A stretch of DNA of 64,000 nt from Sedimentisphaera sp050251615 (GCA_050251615.1 JBFWMM010000007.1:14317-78316), one strand, 5' to 3'. Positions 44,904-54,899 are shown, counted from the stretch's first letter. Program-made: numbers and translations. Notes: generated by a model from the sequence alone, not told the origin.

Positions 44904-46070
44904 CTATCTGCCTGTAATCCTATCGTAAAGTTGAATCAATTTGTGTTTATGCAAATCCCAGTTGTAGCATTCTTCAAACGCCTTCCGGCCATTTGCGCCG
45001 AGTTTCTTAAGGAGTACTCTATCATAGTATAACTGTTCTATCTTCTCTGCTATGTCCTCAGGGTCATCAGGTTTGACAGTAAGACCTATTTCCGTGTCAG
45101 CGACAAATTTATTGAGCCCCGGAAAATTTGAAGTTATAACAGCTATGCCAGCCGCCATATATTCCTGGATCTTAACCGCATTCTCTCCTGTACAGTATAA
45201 AAATGATGGAATAGGTTGATAGGGCGCCACCCCCAAATGAGATTTCTCATAATATTTATGGAGTTCTAACCATGGCACACGGCCAAGGTAATCGACTCGG
45301 TCATCACTTCTCATTAAATCAAGTATCGATTTATCGCAACAATTACCGATTACGATAAAACGTATATCAGGTTGTGGTAGCAGTCTTAGAGCTTCAACTA
45401 TCTTTGGAACGCCTCTATAATTAGTTACACCCCCTACGAATATCATGTTGAATGTGTTTTCGTGAGAAGTATCTGCAACCCCTGTAAAGTTTAGAGGTGG
45501 TGAGTTGCTCAGTACTACAGGAGATTTCCATTTAAATTTTTGTTCTAAATGTCTATCAGCAACAGTTACACCATCAAAATACTTTGTTAAGCTCTTTTCG
45601 TAAAACCACCACAACTTAGACGCAATATATGCCAAAGGTTTACCAAATTTATACATGATGGTCTTGACGGTTGCTTCATAATCATCATGGATATCATAGA
45701 CGATATGTTTACCCATAAGTTTCAGTAATACGCCTATCTTAATCATGTCAGGGTCATGAATTGCGTAAACTGAACAATCTCTATCAGCAAGAGCATAACA
45801 AAGTAGTCTGCATGGAGCTGTTACTCTTAGCAGTTTCCCTTTTAGACTACTAGTGCTTGGGCATGCAACCACTTGAACTCCATTTAGTTCAGTATTGCAA
45901 TTATGCGGACCTGCTACTGAGCTTATATACCCGGCATCGCTCAAGGTCTCAGCCATCAGATTAAGTATTCGGTTATCAGTAACTGCGTGCCGCGTAGTTA
46001 ACTGACACACTGCGATTGAGGATGTGCCATTTACATTAGCTTTCGCTGTGCTATTCAAATCTTTATTCAT
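44904..46070 (-). CDS. Family 4 glycosyltransferase
   Basis: 388 residues, GT-B. YDIHDDYEATVKTIMYK and the donor site AVKIQEYMAAGIAVITSNF are typical. N-terminal VCQLTTRHAVTDNRILN resembles transferases of the WbpX/PelF-neighbour kind in EPS loci. The base composition looks AT-richer than in the flanking rfb and legB/C-like genes. It overlaps the DegT-like gene by 8 nt. Confidence 0.88.
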   Translation of the reverse strand: MNKDLNSTAKANVNGTSSIAVCQLTTRHAVTDNRILNLMAETLSDAGYISSVAGPHNCNTELNGVQVVACPSTSSLKGKLLRVTAPCRLLCYALADRDCSVYAIHDPDMIKIGVLLKLMGKHIVYDIHDDYEATVKTIMYKFGKPLAYIASKLWWFYEKSLTKYFDGVTVADRHLEQKFKWKSPVVLSNSPPLNFTGVADTSHENTFNMIFVGGVTNYRGVPKIVEALRLLPQPDIRFIVIGNCCDKSILDLMRSDDRVDYLGRVPWLELHKYYEKSHLGVAPYQPIPSFLYCTGENAVKIQEYMAAGIAVITSNFPGLNKFVADTEIGLTVKPDDPEDIAEKIEQLYYDRVLLKKLGANGRKAFEECYNWDLHKHKLIQLYDRITGR

Positions 46071-47184
46071 ATTCCTTGTATCTCACATATGGGTTATTGA
46101 GCTTAAGCGCATACAAACCTTTACTCGTTTCATCGCGATTACAGTTCATGGCGTACGGTGCTTTCACCGGGGCTGGATAGCATGCGGACAATTCCTCCCC
46201 AGTACCTATAATAAGAAATGCAGGGACAGAGGTGTGCTCCGGTGGAAGTTGTCTCGCGTACTCACAAACGGAGGCGTAATTATTTTTCCGAATTTGCTCA
46301 AATCTGCTTAGATTGCGTAAATTGAGCATAGCATAAGCCGCAGATATTTTATTAATGGCTTCAGGACAGGTATTGTAGTGAGCTGATGTACATTCAGAAA
46401 ACTCATATCCATCAGGAACACTATATAGAGAATTGCGACTTGTTAGAAGCCTTATCATCAAGCATAAATCTTTGCTCAACCGCTTCAGCATTGCACATAA
46501 AAATGATAACGTAACCTTTACACTATTTTGAATTGAGTGATGTTGCGGTTTCAGCAACATGTTATCTAAGCAGACAACCCCGCCCCCCATAAGCCCTGGA
46601 CAGGTCTTATCGTTAAAACTAAACACTATTGCGCGGTTACTGCGAAGTAAAACAGGGGATTGACTTACTAAGTTCTGGCATTCGTCGGAGATAACAAAAA
46701 GTTCAGGGTGGGCATTTTCAAGCTCAACCATACCATCAGACAGGACAGGGCATGCTCCCATCATTGAAGTAACAATCAATATAGTATTTTCATCTTCTTT
46801 AAGCAATTCACCTAAATCTTCCCACAGTGGCATAAGATTCTCGTCGGTTGGGTACTCAGACACGGAGAGACCTGCATCACTGCACGCTTTATGGACTACA
46901 TTGCATATGTAGTCCGGCACCAGCACCCGCTTTCTACCATCTTCCATCGCTAAATATTCAACCAAACCTCTCATGGCTGAGCGTCCGCTCTTAAACAGAA
47001 ACACCTTGTTGGGCTTGCAACAAAAGACTCTGTTTGAAATATACATTTTTATACGTCTCTCAAGAAAGCTTTTAGGCAAAAGCAAAAGGAATGGTACAGC
47101 AAGATAGTGCGCCAAGCACCGAAGTGCCTCACCGGCCCGAAGGCTTTCTCTGCAACTAATGTTGTTGCAAACGCAGCTACTCAT
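46063..47184 (-). CDS. Divergent DegT-type PLP protein
   Basis: 373 residues. The fold-type I PLP pattern is recognisable: FKSGRSAMRGLVEYLAMEDG, VLVPDYICNVVHKACSDAG, SDECQNLV (Asp for the ring nitrogen) and SFNDKTCPGLMGGGVVC (Lys). An N-terminal hydrophobic stretch (YLAVPFLLLLPKSFLERR, about 28-45) precedes the domain, which is unusual. The protein is smaller than the two clear aminotransferases of the locus. It overlaps the ATP-grasp gene by 4 nt, so the two probably work together, perhaps preparing and attaching an amino compound (inference). Confidence 0.65.
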   Translation of the reverse strand: MSSCVCNNISCRESLRAGEALRCLAHYLAVPFLLLLPKSFLERRIKMYISNRVFCCKPNKVFLFKSGRSAMRGLVEYLAMEDGRKRVLVPDYICNVVHKACSDAGLSVSEYPTDENLMPLWEDLGELLKEDENTILIVTSMMGACPVLSDGMVELENAHPELFVISDECQNLVSQSPVLLRSNRAIVFSFNDKTCPGLMGGGVVCLDNMLLKPQHHSIQNSVKVTLSFLCAMLKRLSKDLCLMIRLLTSRNSLYSVPDGYEFSECTSAHYNTCPEAINKISAAYAMLNLRNLSRFEQIRKNNYASVCEYARQLPPEHTSVPAFLIIGTGEELSACYPAPVKAPYAMNCNRDETSKGLYALKLNNPYVRYKEYE

Positions 47185-48320
47185 TTCTTTGCCACCATTT
47201 TACCCAACACATGCAAAGGTGCATACCAGATTGCCTGCAAAAGACCGTACGGAGCCCAGGTATCTTTCTGTAAGTAATATTTTAGCGGGCCAAATTCGAA
47301 TTTCAAAGCTCTATAAAGGCACTGCACTGTATTAACCCAATACTTTGGTTCATACTTTGAAGTAGCGAGGGGTTCCTCACCAATATACCTCCTCAACAAA
47401 GCATGCCCGCTAAGTTGCTCTATAAGTCCATGCTGCATCCAGAATCGAGGATTTATCTCGATAACCTTATATTCGCCGGAGTTGTCGTCAAAGACAAACT
47501 CAAGCTCAAGTGGACCCTCGTACTCAAAAGCTCTAAGAATAGCCACGGCCTGCTCCATCACTCCAACAGGAGGAGCAATCCTTTCACAAACATCTCCCGA
47601 GCCTACACCCGGCGGATGCTGAAAGCGTTTCCTTAAACAGTACAGATGTTTGTTTTCAAGATCAAACCAACCTCCTATTGCAACAGCAGATTCATTCTCG
47701 ATAGAAAGCAACTCCTGAAAACATAATTTATCTAAGCCAACTCCTCGAGATGCAAAAGATTTGATTGTTTGAGCGAAATCAGACCGATCTCTAACAATCT
47801 TGACTTCTTCACGGTGGGTCGTGCTTTGCCAGGACTCTTTAGGGCGCACAACAAACTCATTTCCAAATACCGATAACGGGTCTGACTCACCAGAGATAGT
47901 CTTTGGCACATGAGCCAGCTTATTTGATTCTATGAACTTATAAAACTCAAATCTGTCTATAATTTTGGAGATATTCTCAGGTTTGCCAAATCTCACATTT
48001 ATATTATCATCGGGATGCCCTATTTTCCAATCCGCAAAACTGTGATGAAATCGTTCGTTGGTAAACGCAACATAAACAGTCTCACCATTAGAAAAAGTTT
48101 TGCTAATCTTCTCAGGCAAGAAATCGTCTTCAGCCTCAGATAAAACCCACTTCTCAATTCGAGGATTCAACCTGTCAGCAAGCAATATGGGGTCTTTTGA
48201 AGATCTCACCATTATGACTCTTCCGCCAAAGCCAATATCTTTAAGGCTTTGTATTAACGTATGAGCGTTTGTATGATTGCCGCAAACTATAAAAACACTG
48301 TTTTGAGTTGACTTTATCAC
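47181..48320 (-). CDS. ATP-grasp carboxylate-amine ligase-like protein
   Basis: 379 residues from GTG 48320 (AAGGG upstream). It has an N-terminal Rossmann-like part (SVFIVCGNHTNAHTLIQSL), a central ATP-grasp (EFVVRPKESWQSTTH) and the metal-binding end ELEFVFDDNSGEYKVIEINP RFW (Glu and Asn ligands). The order resembles D-aspartate ligase/carbamoyl-phosphate-type ATP-grasps that work with surface polymers. It would join an amino acid or similar carboxylate through an acyl phosphate. Followed by a second, different ATP-grasp gene. Confidence 0.75.
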   Translation of the reverse strand: MIKSTQNSVFIVCGNHTNAHTLIQSLKDIGFGGRVIMVRSSKDPILLADRLNPRIEKWVLSEAEDDFLPEKISKTFSNGETVYVAFTNERFHHSFADWKIGHPDDNINVRFGKPENISKIIDRFEFYKFIESNKLAHVPKTISGESDPLSVFGNEFVVRPKESWQSTTHREEVKIVRDRSDFAQTIKSFASRGVGLDKLCFQELLSIENESAVAIGGWFDLENKHLYCLRKRFQHPPGVGSGDVCERIAPPVGVMEQAVAILRAFEYEGPLELEFVFDDNSGEYKVIEINPRFWMQHGLIEQLSGHALLRRYIGEEPLATSKYEPKYWVNTVQCLYRALKFEFGPLKYYLQKDTWAPYGLLQAIWYAPLHVLGKMVAKK

Positions 48321-48331
48321 AATTCACACCC

Positions 48332-49384
48332 TTAATTAGTACACACCGTACTATGCTTTTTCAAATAGTCAACAATGCTTTTAACGTAAAGTTCCTCTTG
48401 CGTACATTCATCTTTGTCAACCCAAGTCCATTTGCCGTCCACTCGTGTACAATAGTTATTGCAGTAGTAAATGGTAGACTTGCCAAAATGCATCGCCTGT
48501 ATTTCAATTATGTACCCTTTATTGCCATCATAAGCAAAATCAACAGATAAATTGGGGACATCGGTTTTTTCAAAAATGCCTTCCACATAATCAAGCATTT
48601 TCATTGGGAAATCAGCCTGTTTGTCAGGCGAAAACAAACCACTTCCGCTTGCTCTAAAATCATTAGGCCTATTGTTTCTGCGCAGAATATAGTATCTATT
48701 AGAATAGATGAGTATTTTCCAATCATTAGTTAGTCCATTAATCATAGGCTGAACAATATACTTATTTTGAAAACGAGACTCCTTTTGGTAGCCCTTAAGT
48801 TTAAACTGCCTCAGCCAATCTTTAATTTCCCTCCTCATATGTGGCGTTCGAGAAAAACTTTTGGCAACCTTTGTCAACTCTGCTTCATATCTTGCACAAG
48901 AGACTCCTTTACTTTGAGCCCCCTTTGCCCTTTTTATTACGCAAGGAAACGAAATTTCTCCAGCATTTACTTTCTTGCCGAGTTCTTCGTAGGTACCAAA
49001 TACCCTACTACTAATATTGCTGTCATTACCATACAAAGTATGTCTAAGTAATTCCATAAACACTTTATTGTTATTCGCGCGAAGAAACTTGAAAGAGGGA
49101 ATCACCCACGCACCTGAAAGCTCAAGAGAATATACAACATCTTCTATAAAGTCCTTATAGTTATAGTCGATTTCTTCTGATGAAGTGTAAACAACTATTC
49201 TCCCACTCCATTCCGAAAGGTGTTGCGGGAGTATATCTGCAAAACTAACCAATACTGTTTCAAATCCATGCTCAGCAAAGTGCTTTTTAACAAGCTCTAA
49301 GTCATAACCACTTCTATAAGGCATATCTCTCCATTTCAGCTCGAAGTACCCCTTGTAATCAGTCAACAAATAAATCTTCTTCAA
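48332..49384 (-). CDS. Second ATP-grasp protein, RimK/YheCD-like
   Basis: 350 residues, probable TTG start 49384 with GAGGTG upstream. ATP-grasp elements: FPCVIKRAKGAQSKGVS (ATP lysines), NKYIVQPMINGLTNDWKILIY, and YIIEIQAMHFGKST near the end, where the usual Glu-x-Asn pair reads Glu-Ile-Gln. The missing Asn may weaken one Mg2+ site. The N-terminal LLTDYKGYFELKWRDMPYRSGYD is conserved in a group of proteins from polysaccharide loci with no assigned function, as far as I can tell. Confidence 0.7.
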   Translation of the reverse strand: MKKIYLLTDYKGYFELKWRDMPYRSGYDLELVKKHFAEHGFETVLVSFADILPQHLSEWSGRIVVYTSSEEIDYNYKDFIEDVVYSLELSGAWVIPSFKFLRANNNKVFMELLRHTLYGNDSNISSRVFGTYEELGKKVNAGEISFPCVIKRAKGAQSKGVSCARYEAELTKVAKSFSRTPHMRREIKDWLRQFKLKGYQKESRFQNKYIVQPMINGLTNDWKILIYSNRYYILRRNNRPNDFRASGSGLFSPDKQADFPMKMLDYVEGIFEKTDVPNLSVDFAYDGNKGYIIEIQAMHFGKSTIYYCNNYCTRVDGKWTWVDKDECTQEELYVKSIVDYLKKHSTVCTN

Positions 49385-49394
49385 GTCAGCACCT

Positions 49395-49991
49395 CTACTT
49401 ATCTTTAGTGTAAGTTAGAATTGGCCTTGCTGGATTGCCCGCCGCTAAAACCATAGGTGGCAAACTATTACTAACTACGCTTCCCGTTGAAACGACTGTT
49501 CCTCGCCCAATTGTAACGCCAGGTAATACAGTTACATTTGCACAAATCCAAACCGAATCCTCAATTATAATTGGCCTTGCGCCACCATTCGTATTTATTC
49601 TATTATCAACATCATCAAAAGACAAATCATGGCCACTACAATCAATAATATTGCAGTTAGCTGCAATCAAACATTTTGAGCCTATCTTAATACTACTATA
49701 GGCATGTAAGCATGAACCATGTATTCTTGTTTTATCACCGATTTCTATTACAGCTTCAGGTCTATCTGCAAACAATTTCACTGGGCCATACATGTTGAGA
49801 TGGTAGCCCTTATTGCAGGAGTTAAGACGAACATCATTACCAATTAACAAGCGACCTCCGTTTCGCAGGTCAACGACAGGAACGCCATTAAGGACAACCT
49901 TCCCGCAAGTAATGTCAGGCCTGAACTTCCAACTGTAAGCCAGAAATTTAAAGTACATGCTTTTAATGCGCGCTAACAAACTATACCGCAT
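49395..49991 (-). CDS. Left-handed beta-helix acyltransferase
   Basis: 198 residues. Hexapeptide repeats run from about 50 to 185 (IIEDSVWICANVTVLPGVTIGRGTVVSTGSVV; PPMVLAAGNPARPI closing loop). Likely active-site His in DCSGHDLSF. It belongs to the WcaF/maltose-acetyltransferase-like group and would acetylate a sugar of the repeat unit. It lies 10 nt from the ATP-grasp gene and 2 nt from capA. Confidence 0.88.
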   Translation of the reverse strand: MRYSLLARIKSMYFKFLAYSWKFRPDITCGKVVLNGVPVVDLRNGGRLLIGNDVRLNSCNKGYHLNMYGPVKLFADRPEAVIEIGDKTRIHGSCLHAYSSIKIGSKCLIAANCNIIDCSGHDLSFDDVDNRINTNGGARPIIIEDSVWICANVTVLPGVTIGRGTVVSTGSVVSNSLPPMVLAAGNPARPILTYTKDK

Positions 49992-49993
49992 TA

Positions 49994-51172
49994 TCAGTCT
50001 TGCCTCCTCAGGTTCTCAAGAATTGTCAGTAATGCCTCTCTGTGAGACTCACACCTTATGTAATTTTCAAGCTTCATCAGATTTGCTCGTTTTTTGATTG
50101 CTAACTTCTTCAAATAACTGAGCATACCCAATCTTCTCAATACTCTATATTTAAACATAGTTACACCAAGTAACGTAGCCAAGTACATTTCATTCCTTTC
50201 TTCCAAACAGTACTTGTCCCAATGCTTACTTATTACTTCCTCTGATGCAATAGCTGTGCAATATTCAGAAAATCTAACATCAAGCTCAGCTTTTTCATCA
50301 TTAGATAAACTCACAAGCTGATGATTTTGCTTATCGGCACGAAAAAAATCATACTCAACACTTAACTCAGATGTCATAACATCATACGATACTGTAGCGA
50401 CAGGAACCTCTAGTAGGCCGCTGTCATCCATTCTAGTGTATATCAACTTACCAAGACTATACAGTATCGCAGAACCTTTATAGAGCTCATACCCTTGTAT
50501 ATAATGAGGGTGATGCCCAACTACTACGGTTGCTCCACAGTCAACAAGAAAACGAAACAATCTTACCGTATTAGGGCTTGGGTAATGTGTAAATTCGCTT
50601 CCAGCATGCACTTGGACAATTACGATGTCTGAGTTTCCCTTTGCCTCTTTGATTTTTTGAGAACATCGAACCACATCCAGCCCAAACGTCCCAGGAGAAT
50701 TGCCAGTCGTTACTGAAAATTCGTTTTCACAGAATGCAATAACACTGACTGGCACCCCCCTTACTTCACAATTCAGAATTGAGCTCGCTTCAACCAGATC
50801 ACTCCCTGCTCCAACGCAAGCTATTCCGGAAGAACGGCAAGCATCAATCGTATCTTGCAATCCACCTTCGCAATAATCGAGCATATGGTTGTTTGCTAAA
50901 GTAACAACATCAACCCCTGAATCTTTCAAAATGCGGACTGATTCAGGATCTCCGCGCTGATGAGAACCATATTTAACCGATGCTTCTTTTCTGTAAGTCA
51001 GAGGGTATTCTAAGTTAACAATTGACAAATCAGATGCCCCAAGCGGAATTGCTGCTGGCCCCAATATATCTGCTGGTCTGGTTACTTGTCGCATCCTTTT
51101 GCACACACCCTCTTCTGACGGACAAAAGTCACCTGCGAAAGCCAATATTATTTCTGCATTTTTATTTTTCAA
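49994..51172 (-). CDS. CapA-family (poly-gamma-glutamate synthesis-type) metallophosphatase-like protein
   Basis: 392 residues, probable TTG start 51172. The CapA/PgsA signatures are present: FAGDFCP, NLEYPLT, TLANNHMLDYCEGG, VQVHAGSEFTHYPSP and VGHHPHYIQGYELYKG. No signal peptide or membrane helix is seen at the N-terminus, unlike B. anthracis CapA, so it may act in the cytoplasm. Its link with two ATP-grasp genes argues for a peptide- or amino-acid-containing polymer or decoration. Its exact reaction is unknown. Confidence 0.82.
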   Translation of the reverse strand: MKNKNAEIILAFAGDFCPSEEGVCKRMRQVTRPADILGPAAIPLGASDLSIVNLEYPLTYRKEASVKYGSHQRGDPESVRILKDSGVDVVTLANNHMLDYCEGGLQDTIDACRSSGIACVGAGSDLVEASSILNCEVRGVPVSVIAFCENEFSVTTGNSPGTFGLDVVRCSQKIKEAKGNSDIVIVQVHAGSEFTHYPSPNTVRLFRFLVDCGATVVVGHHPHYIQGYELYKGSAILYSLGKLIYTRMDDSGLLEVPVATVSYDVMTSELSVEYDFFRADKQNHQLVSLSNDEKAELDVRFSEYCTAIASEEVISKHWDKYCLEERNEMYLATLLGVTMFKYRVLRRLGMLSYLKKLAIKKRANLMKLENYIRCESHREALLTILENLRRQD

Positions 51173-51200
51173 AAAACCATCCTACTTAAACACTTCTATG

Positions 51201-52535
51201 CTAAGCCATTCTTCGTCCTGTAGCAGTTCGCAACGACAGTTCCGCACTATATGTATAAGCTGAAAACAAAGCTAAAAGAGGCATAACATTAACCGATTGA
51301 GTCCAAACTGTCCCAAATCCCAGCAAAACTATAATCGATCCGGCAATAACAATCATCCTGAAATGATACACTACTCCCTGCTCAAAAGGCATCTTTGAAA
51401 GTCTATAAGCTCTAATTAAAGGAAGAAAAAAAATCCCCTGATAAAGCACGAAGCCCACCAGTCCAGTATTCGCAAGAGGCTCCATGTAATTCGAGTGCGA
51501 GTAAAGTCCCGTTGTAGAGTGTATTTTAAATTGGTTAAGACCGAAACCTGCAATTGGGTTCTGTATAAAAAAATCGAATCCCTCTTTGTACAGGTAGAAT
51601 CGCTTACTTTCTGCTTCCACTAAATTACTGGACACACTCATTTTACTCAACATTCTTTGTCCCGCGGTTGTATTATGCTCCAGAAAATCAATCAGGGGCC
51701 CCGCTAACATAATAGACACCAATAGAAAAAGGGATGTCCAAAGAATTGCCTTCGCCCGATACCGCGGAGCCATTGCATAAACGATCCAAGCAAAAAACAA
51801 GAAAAGGAATGCCAGCAATGTCTTTCTGGAGCCTGTCCCTAACAAGCTATATATAAATAGAGGCACAATTAAGCCCCCAAAGATTAACACAGTTTTCCTG
51901 ACAACTCCTGAATTCCGTTTAAGAAGCAACATTATTGCAATAAGGGCCCACAACATCAAAAAGCCAAGTGTGTTGGAGTTTTCACTCAACCCAAGAGCCC
52001 TTTCTCCGCTGTCTATCCCACCTAATGAAATTGTTTCACTCCTTGCAGCCACCGCCTGAATAATACCACCAACCAACGTAGCGCACATTACTGCATATAG
52101 CGCCTTCTGTTTATTGAGACGTGTTATTCCATATACGGCAAGAACCAAAATAAGTGTCTGTAAAACCTGACTCAAACCGCCGTTCCAGAAGAAGAACTTA
52201 GACTCTGCAATAAGAATCCCTGTTGCCGCTGACCATGCACCCCATAAGACAAACATAACGATTTCTGCCGGCATCGGGAATATGCGACCAAGATTGGGCC
52301 CCATCATAAGTAATATAAAATATCCTGTCAGAATCATCCCAAGGGTTTTCAGTTGGCCTTCACCTGTCATATACATTGCACCGCAGGCAAAAACAAAAAG
52401 AAAAATACAGCCCAAACTTTTAAGCCAGGAAAATGTACCCGCCTCCTCTATCAGATATAAGGACGAATTTCCAGCAATACTGAACTTGCTTTCTGTACAG
52501 CCAGTACTTTTAATTGGTTGCCGTTTTTCTTCCAT
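51201..52535 (-). CDS. wzy: O-antigen/EPS polymerase or ligase (Wzy/WaaL-like)
   Basis: 444 residues with about eleven membrane helices and one large periplasmic loop (about 275-335) that contains the Wzy_C-type segment FYLYKEGFDFFIQNPIAGFGLNQF followed by YSHSNYMEPLANTGLVGF. These motifs (GxGxNxF; HSNYxExLxxxG) are typical of the Wzy/WaaL superfamily. As the only such gene here with a flippase in the locus, it is most likely the repeat-unit polymerase. Confidence 0.85.
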   Translation of the reverse strand: MEEKRQPIKSTGCTESKFSIAGNSSLYLIEEAGTFSWLKSLGCIFLFVFACGAMYMTGEGQLKTLGMILTGYFILLMMGPNLGRIFPMPAEIVMFVLWGAWSAATGILIAESKFFFWNGGLSQVLQTLILVLAVYGITRLNKQKALYAVMCATLVGGIIQAVAARSETISLGGIDSGERALGLSENSNTLGFLMLWALIAIMLLLKRNSGVVRKTVLIFGGLIVPLFIYSLLGTGSRKTLLAFLFLFFAWIVYAMAPRYRAKAILWTSLFLLVSIMLAGPLIDFLEHNTTAGQRMLSKMSVSSNLVEAESKRFYLYKEGFDFFIQNPIAGFGLNQFKIHSTTGLYSHSNYMEPLANTGLVGFVLYQGIFFLPLIRAYRLSKMPFEQGVVYHFRMIVIAGSIIVLLGFGTVWTQSVNVMPLLALFSAYTYSAELSLRTATGRRMA

Positions 52536-52595
52536 ACGTTTCTATTCAGTCCTGAGAATTACTAATCATGAATGCCACTTCAAGATTATAAACAT

Positions 52596-54899
52596 TTATT
52601 GCTCTCTGTCAGCAATTTTTCTGAGCCTAACCATTGAGTCAGATGTCTCCGTTGCTTGTAATATATTACGAAACTCAGGTTCCTCGGCCAAAGACTTTCG
52701 AAGAGCTACCGCATCTTCGACACCTTCCCTCCATAGCTCCCATCTTATTGACGGAACAATTGGCTCAAAAACAGAGTCCTTAGGGGCCAATTCCCCATCA
52801 TACACAATACCATACCCCTTGACATAACACTCGGAAAAACCAATCCCGGTTGCTTGCTTTGAGGGTTCTGTGTATACCCAATATCCCGCACCTTCCACAC
52901 CCGCCGCAACAGCATCCACGGGCCCCATTCTGTAAAACCTACGCTTTGATTGCTCTGTTACATAAGCTCGTTTCGATGCTCCTCCATAGCTCCATACAGC
53001 ACAGCCGTAACTCTGTAACTCCTCAACATATTCCGGATGTTCCTGTACGTCGCTAATCTGAGGACACCAGATATCAACCAATCCTTTTGCATTTCTAATA
53101 TCATTTAATCCATTGCCAACCCAGTTCGCAAAAATCTGCACATTGGCGTCAGCCTCTTTAATCACCTGTGCTACTCTTAAGAAGTCTTCGTCGAGCCTCT
53201 CATCATATGGATACAAGGCGTAGTCTTCGTATTTAATTCCAGCTTCCTTAAGTACATCTACCAGCTTACGAACATACACCTTGAATGCAATTTCCCAGTC
53301 TAACGAGGCAATATCTTCGCCAAAGACATCAGCATTTGTGTGTTTAAAACCTAAGCTGAGAAGCTTAACTCGGGCATAAGGTAACAATTCAAAAACCTTG
53401 GTAATCTGTGGATTTACGTATGCGCGGTCAAAAACACTCGATGCGTCAGGATTTCTAAGACAAAACCAACTTGTGCCGACTACTGACACATTAGTATAAT
53501 GCCTAGCCAGATCATCAGAAGCAAAGTTGATACAGTCAGAGGTAAAGCGATTTCTGTCAGTCAAAAAATCCCAGTTAAGTGTCATAAAATCTACTTCAGC
53601 CGGAAACACTTTATCTACTACCTCCATGTTTATATTTATTGTGCACATAGGCTTAGTAGATGAATTATGACATGAAACCATGATTGCTCCGTGATAAATC
53701 CCACCTCCAAGCCCTCTTGAATTTGCTTCGATGACAATCTGAACGGTCTCACCTGGCCTGATATTAAAAGTCTTTTTACCCTGTAGGACAAGTGGGTCAG
53801 CAAAAAAACCACTGTTTTTAGAATAAATATACAGCGCCCTTCTAGCCAGCATAAACGGCTTTGATGGGATAAAGTCTCCATCTTTGGTCAACGGTGAAAA
53901 ATCCAAACTGTATTGCTTTTGCGCATCGGAACAATTAACTATATCGAAGGCGGCTATAGCGTTCTCATTTTGCCAAAGATAAAGATCAAGTAGAAATTCT
54001 TTTGTTGTTTTTTCGTGAACATCCTGATATTTTAATACATTCATTGGATCCGTTACATCGCAAAACCACTCTTTCTCATAAACGCTTGTATAGTACTCTG
54101 CGCGAATCCTATCAAACAATCTTTCAAGAGATAAGAATTTTTCGGTATCCGAAAGTTTTAATGCACACCTTTCGAGTTCTTCAATAAACGCATCTAACTT
54201 TTCCACAAACTGAGCTATATCAGTATCGCATTTTAGATACGCCTCTCTGAGAGCACTAACATTTCTATTGAGCTGCCTGTATCTTTCAACAATATCAATT
54301 GCCTCACAGTCTGTTACAGCGCCGCCTTCCTTTTCAGCTGATTCAACTCCTGAATCTATTATTTGAATCTCATCAGTAAAAAAAAGACTAACAGGCCTTA
54401 CCAGTAACCGGATATACCTGCATTTCCCTGCAACCTCTACTTCAAGCACTCTGGAAACTCTTGAATCAGCTCCGCTTTCGTTACCGAATGCCCAGCCATC
54501 CGTATCTGCAAATGACATCAGGTTATATTCGGTTCCGTATTGAGAACCAAGCACCACAACATATTCTGGGTATTCAACAAGAGCTCTCCCGCCCCCTACA
54601 GTATAAAGCCTTACCTTTGAAATATTTGACACATACATCAAGTCAATTGTAATTTCAATAAGCGACGCCCCCCCCCAACCCACCGTATTACCTCTGTAAT
54701 CTTCATACCACAGACTTCCTGCTGTTTTTCCATCGGTAAGCTGGATATAGTCTGACGGGTCTGTCGTAAGGCTAAAGTCCGGATTGGGAGCAAGAGTGTA
54801 CTTCTTGTGCAAAGCAATATTCATTTCTTCAGCCAAAGTAGCTGAAGCCAATAGACAACTGATTATGACAAAGATTTGCAATTTCATGAAGAGGCACAT
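52596..54899 (-). CDS. Exported DUF4091/GH123-like glycosidase in the EPS locus
   Basis: About 767 residues with a signal peptide (MKLQIFVIISCLLASATLA); starts 54899 or 54887 are both possible and ribosome sites are weak. N-terminal discoidin-like part (LTDGKTAGSLWYEDYRGNT, about 50-200), a helical linker, then a beta-rich and TIM-barrel part. YPYDERLDEDFLRVA carries an Asp-Glu pair of the GH123 type, followed by DIWCPQISDVQEHPEYVEEL and WSYGGASKR, typical of DUF4091. GH123 enzymes remove N-acetyl-galactosamine with substrate assistance. A secreted hydrolase here may trim or release the polymer. It overlaps no neighbour except the GT2 gene's 3' end region upstream of its start. Confidence 0.75.
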   Translation of the reverse strand: MCLFMKLQIFVIISCLLASATLAEEMNIALHKKYTLAPNPDFSLTTDPSDYIQLTDGKTAGSLWYEDYRGNTVGWGGASLIEITIDLMYVSNISKVRLYTVGGGRALVEYPEYVVVLGSQYGTEYNLMSFADTDGWAFGNESGADSRVSRVLEVEVAGKCRYIRLLVRPVSLFFTDEIQIIDSGVESAEKEGGAVTDCEAIDIVERYRQLNRNVSALREAYLKCDTDIAQFVEKLDAFIEELERCALKLSDTEKFLSLERLFDRIRAEYYTSVYEKEWFCDVTDPMNVLKYQDVHEKTTKEFLLDLYLWQNENAIAAFDIVNCSDAQKQYSLDFSPLTKDGDFIPSKPFMLARRALYIYSKNSGFFADPLVLQGKKTFNIRPGETVQIVIEANSRGLGGGIYHGAIMVSCHNSSTKPMCTININMEVVDKVFPAEVDFMTLNWDFLTDRNRFTSDCINFASDDLARHYTNVSVVGTSWFCLRNPDASSVFDRAYVNPQITKVFELLPYARVKLLSLGFKHTNADVFGEDIASLDWEIAFKVYVRKLVDVLKEAGIKYEDYALYPYDERLDEDFLRVAQVIKEADANVQIFANWVGNGLNDIRNAKGLVDIWCPQISDVQEHPEYVEELQSYGCAVWSYGGASKRAYVTEQSKRRFYRMGPVDAVAAGVEGAGYWVYTEPSKQATGIGFSECYVKGYGIVYDGELAPKDSVFEPIVPSIRWELWREGVEDAVALRKSLAEEPEFRNILQATETSDSMVRLRKIADREQ

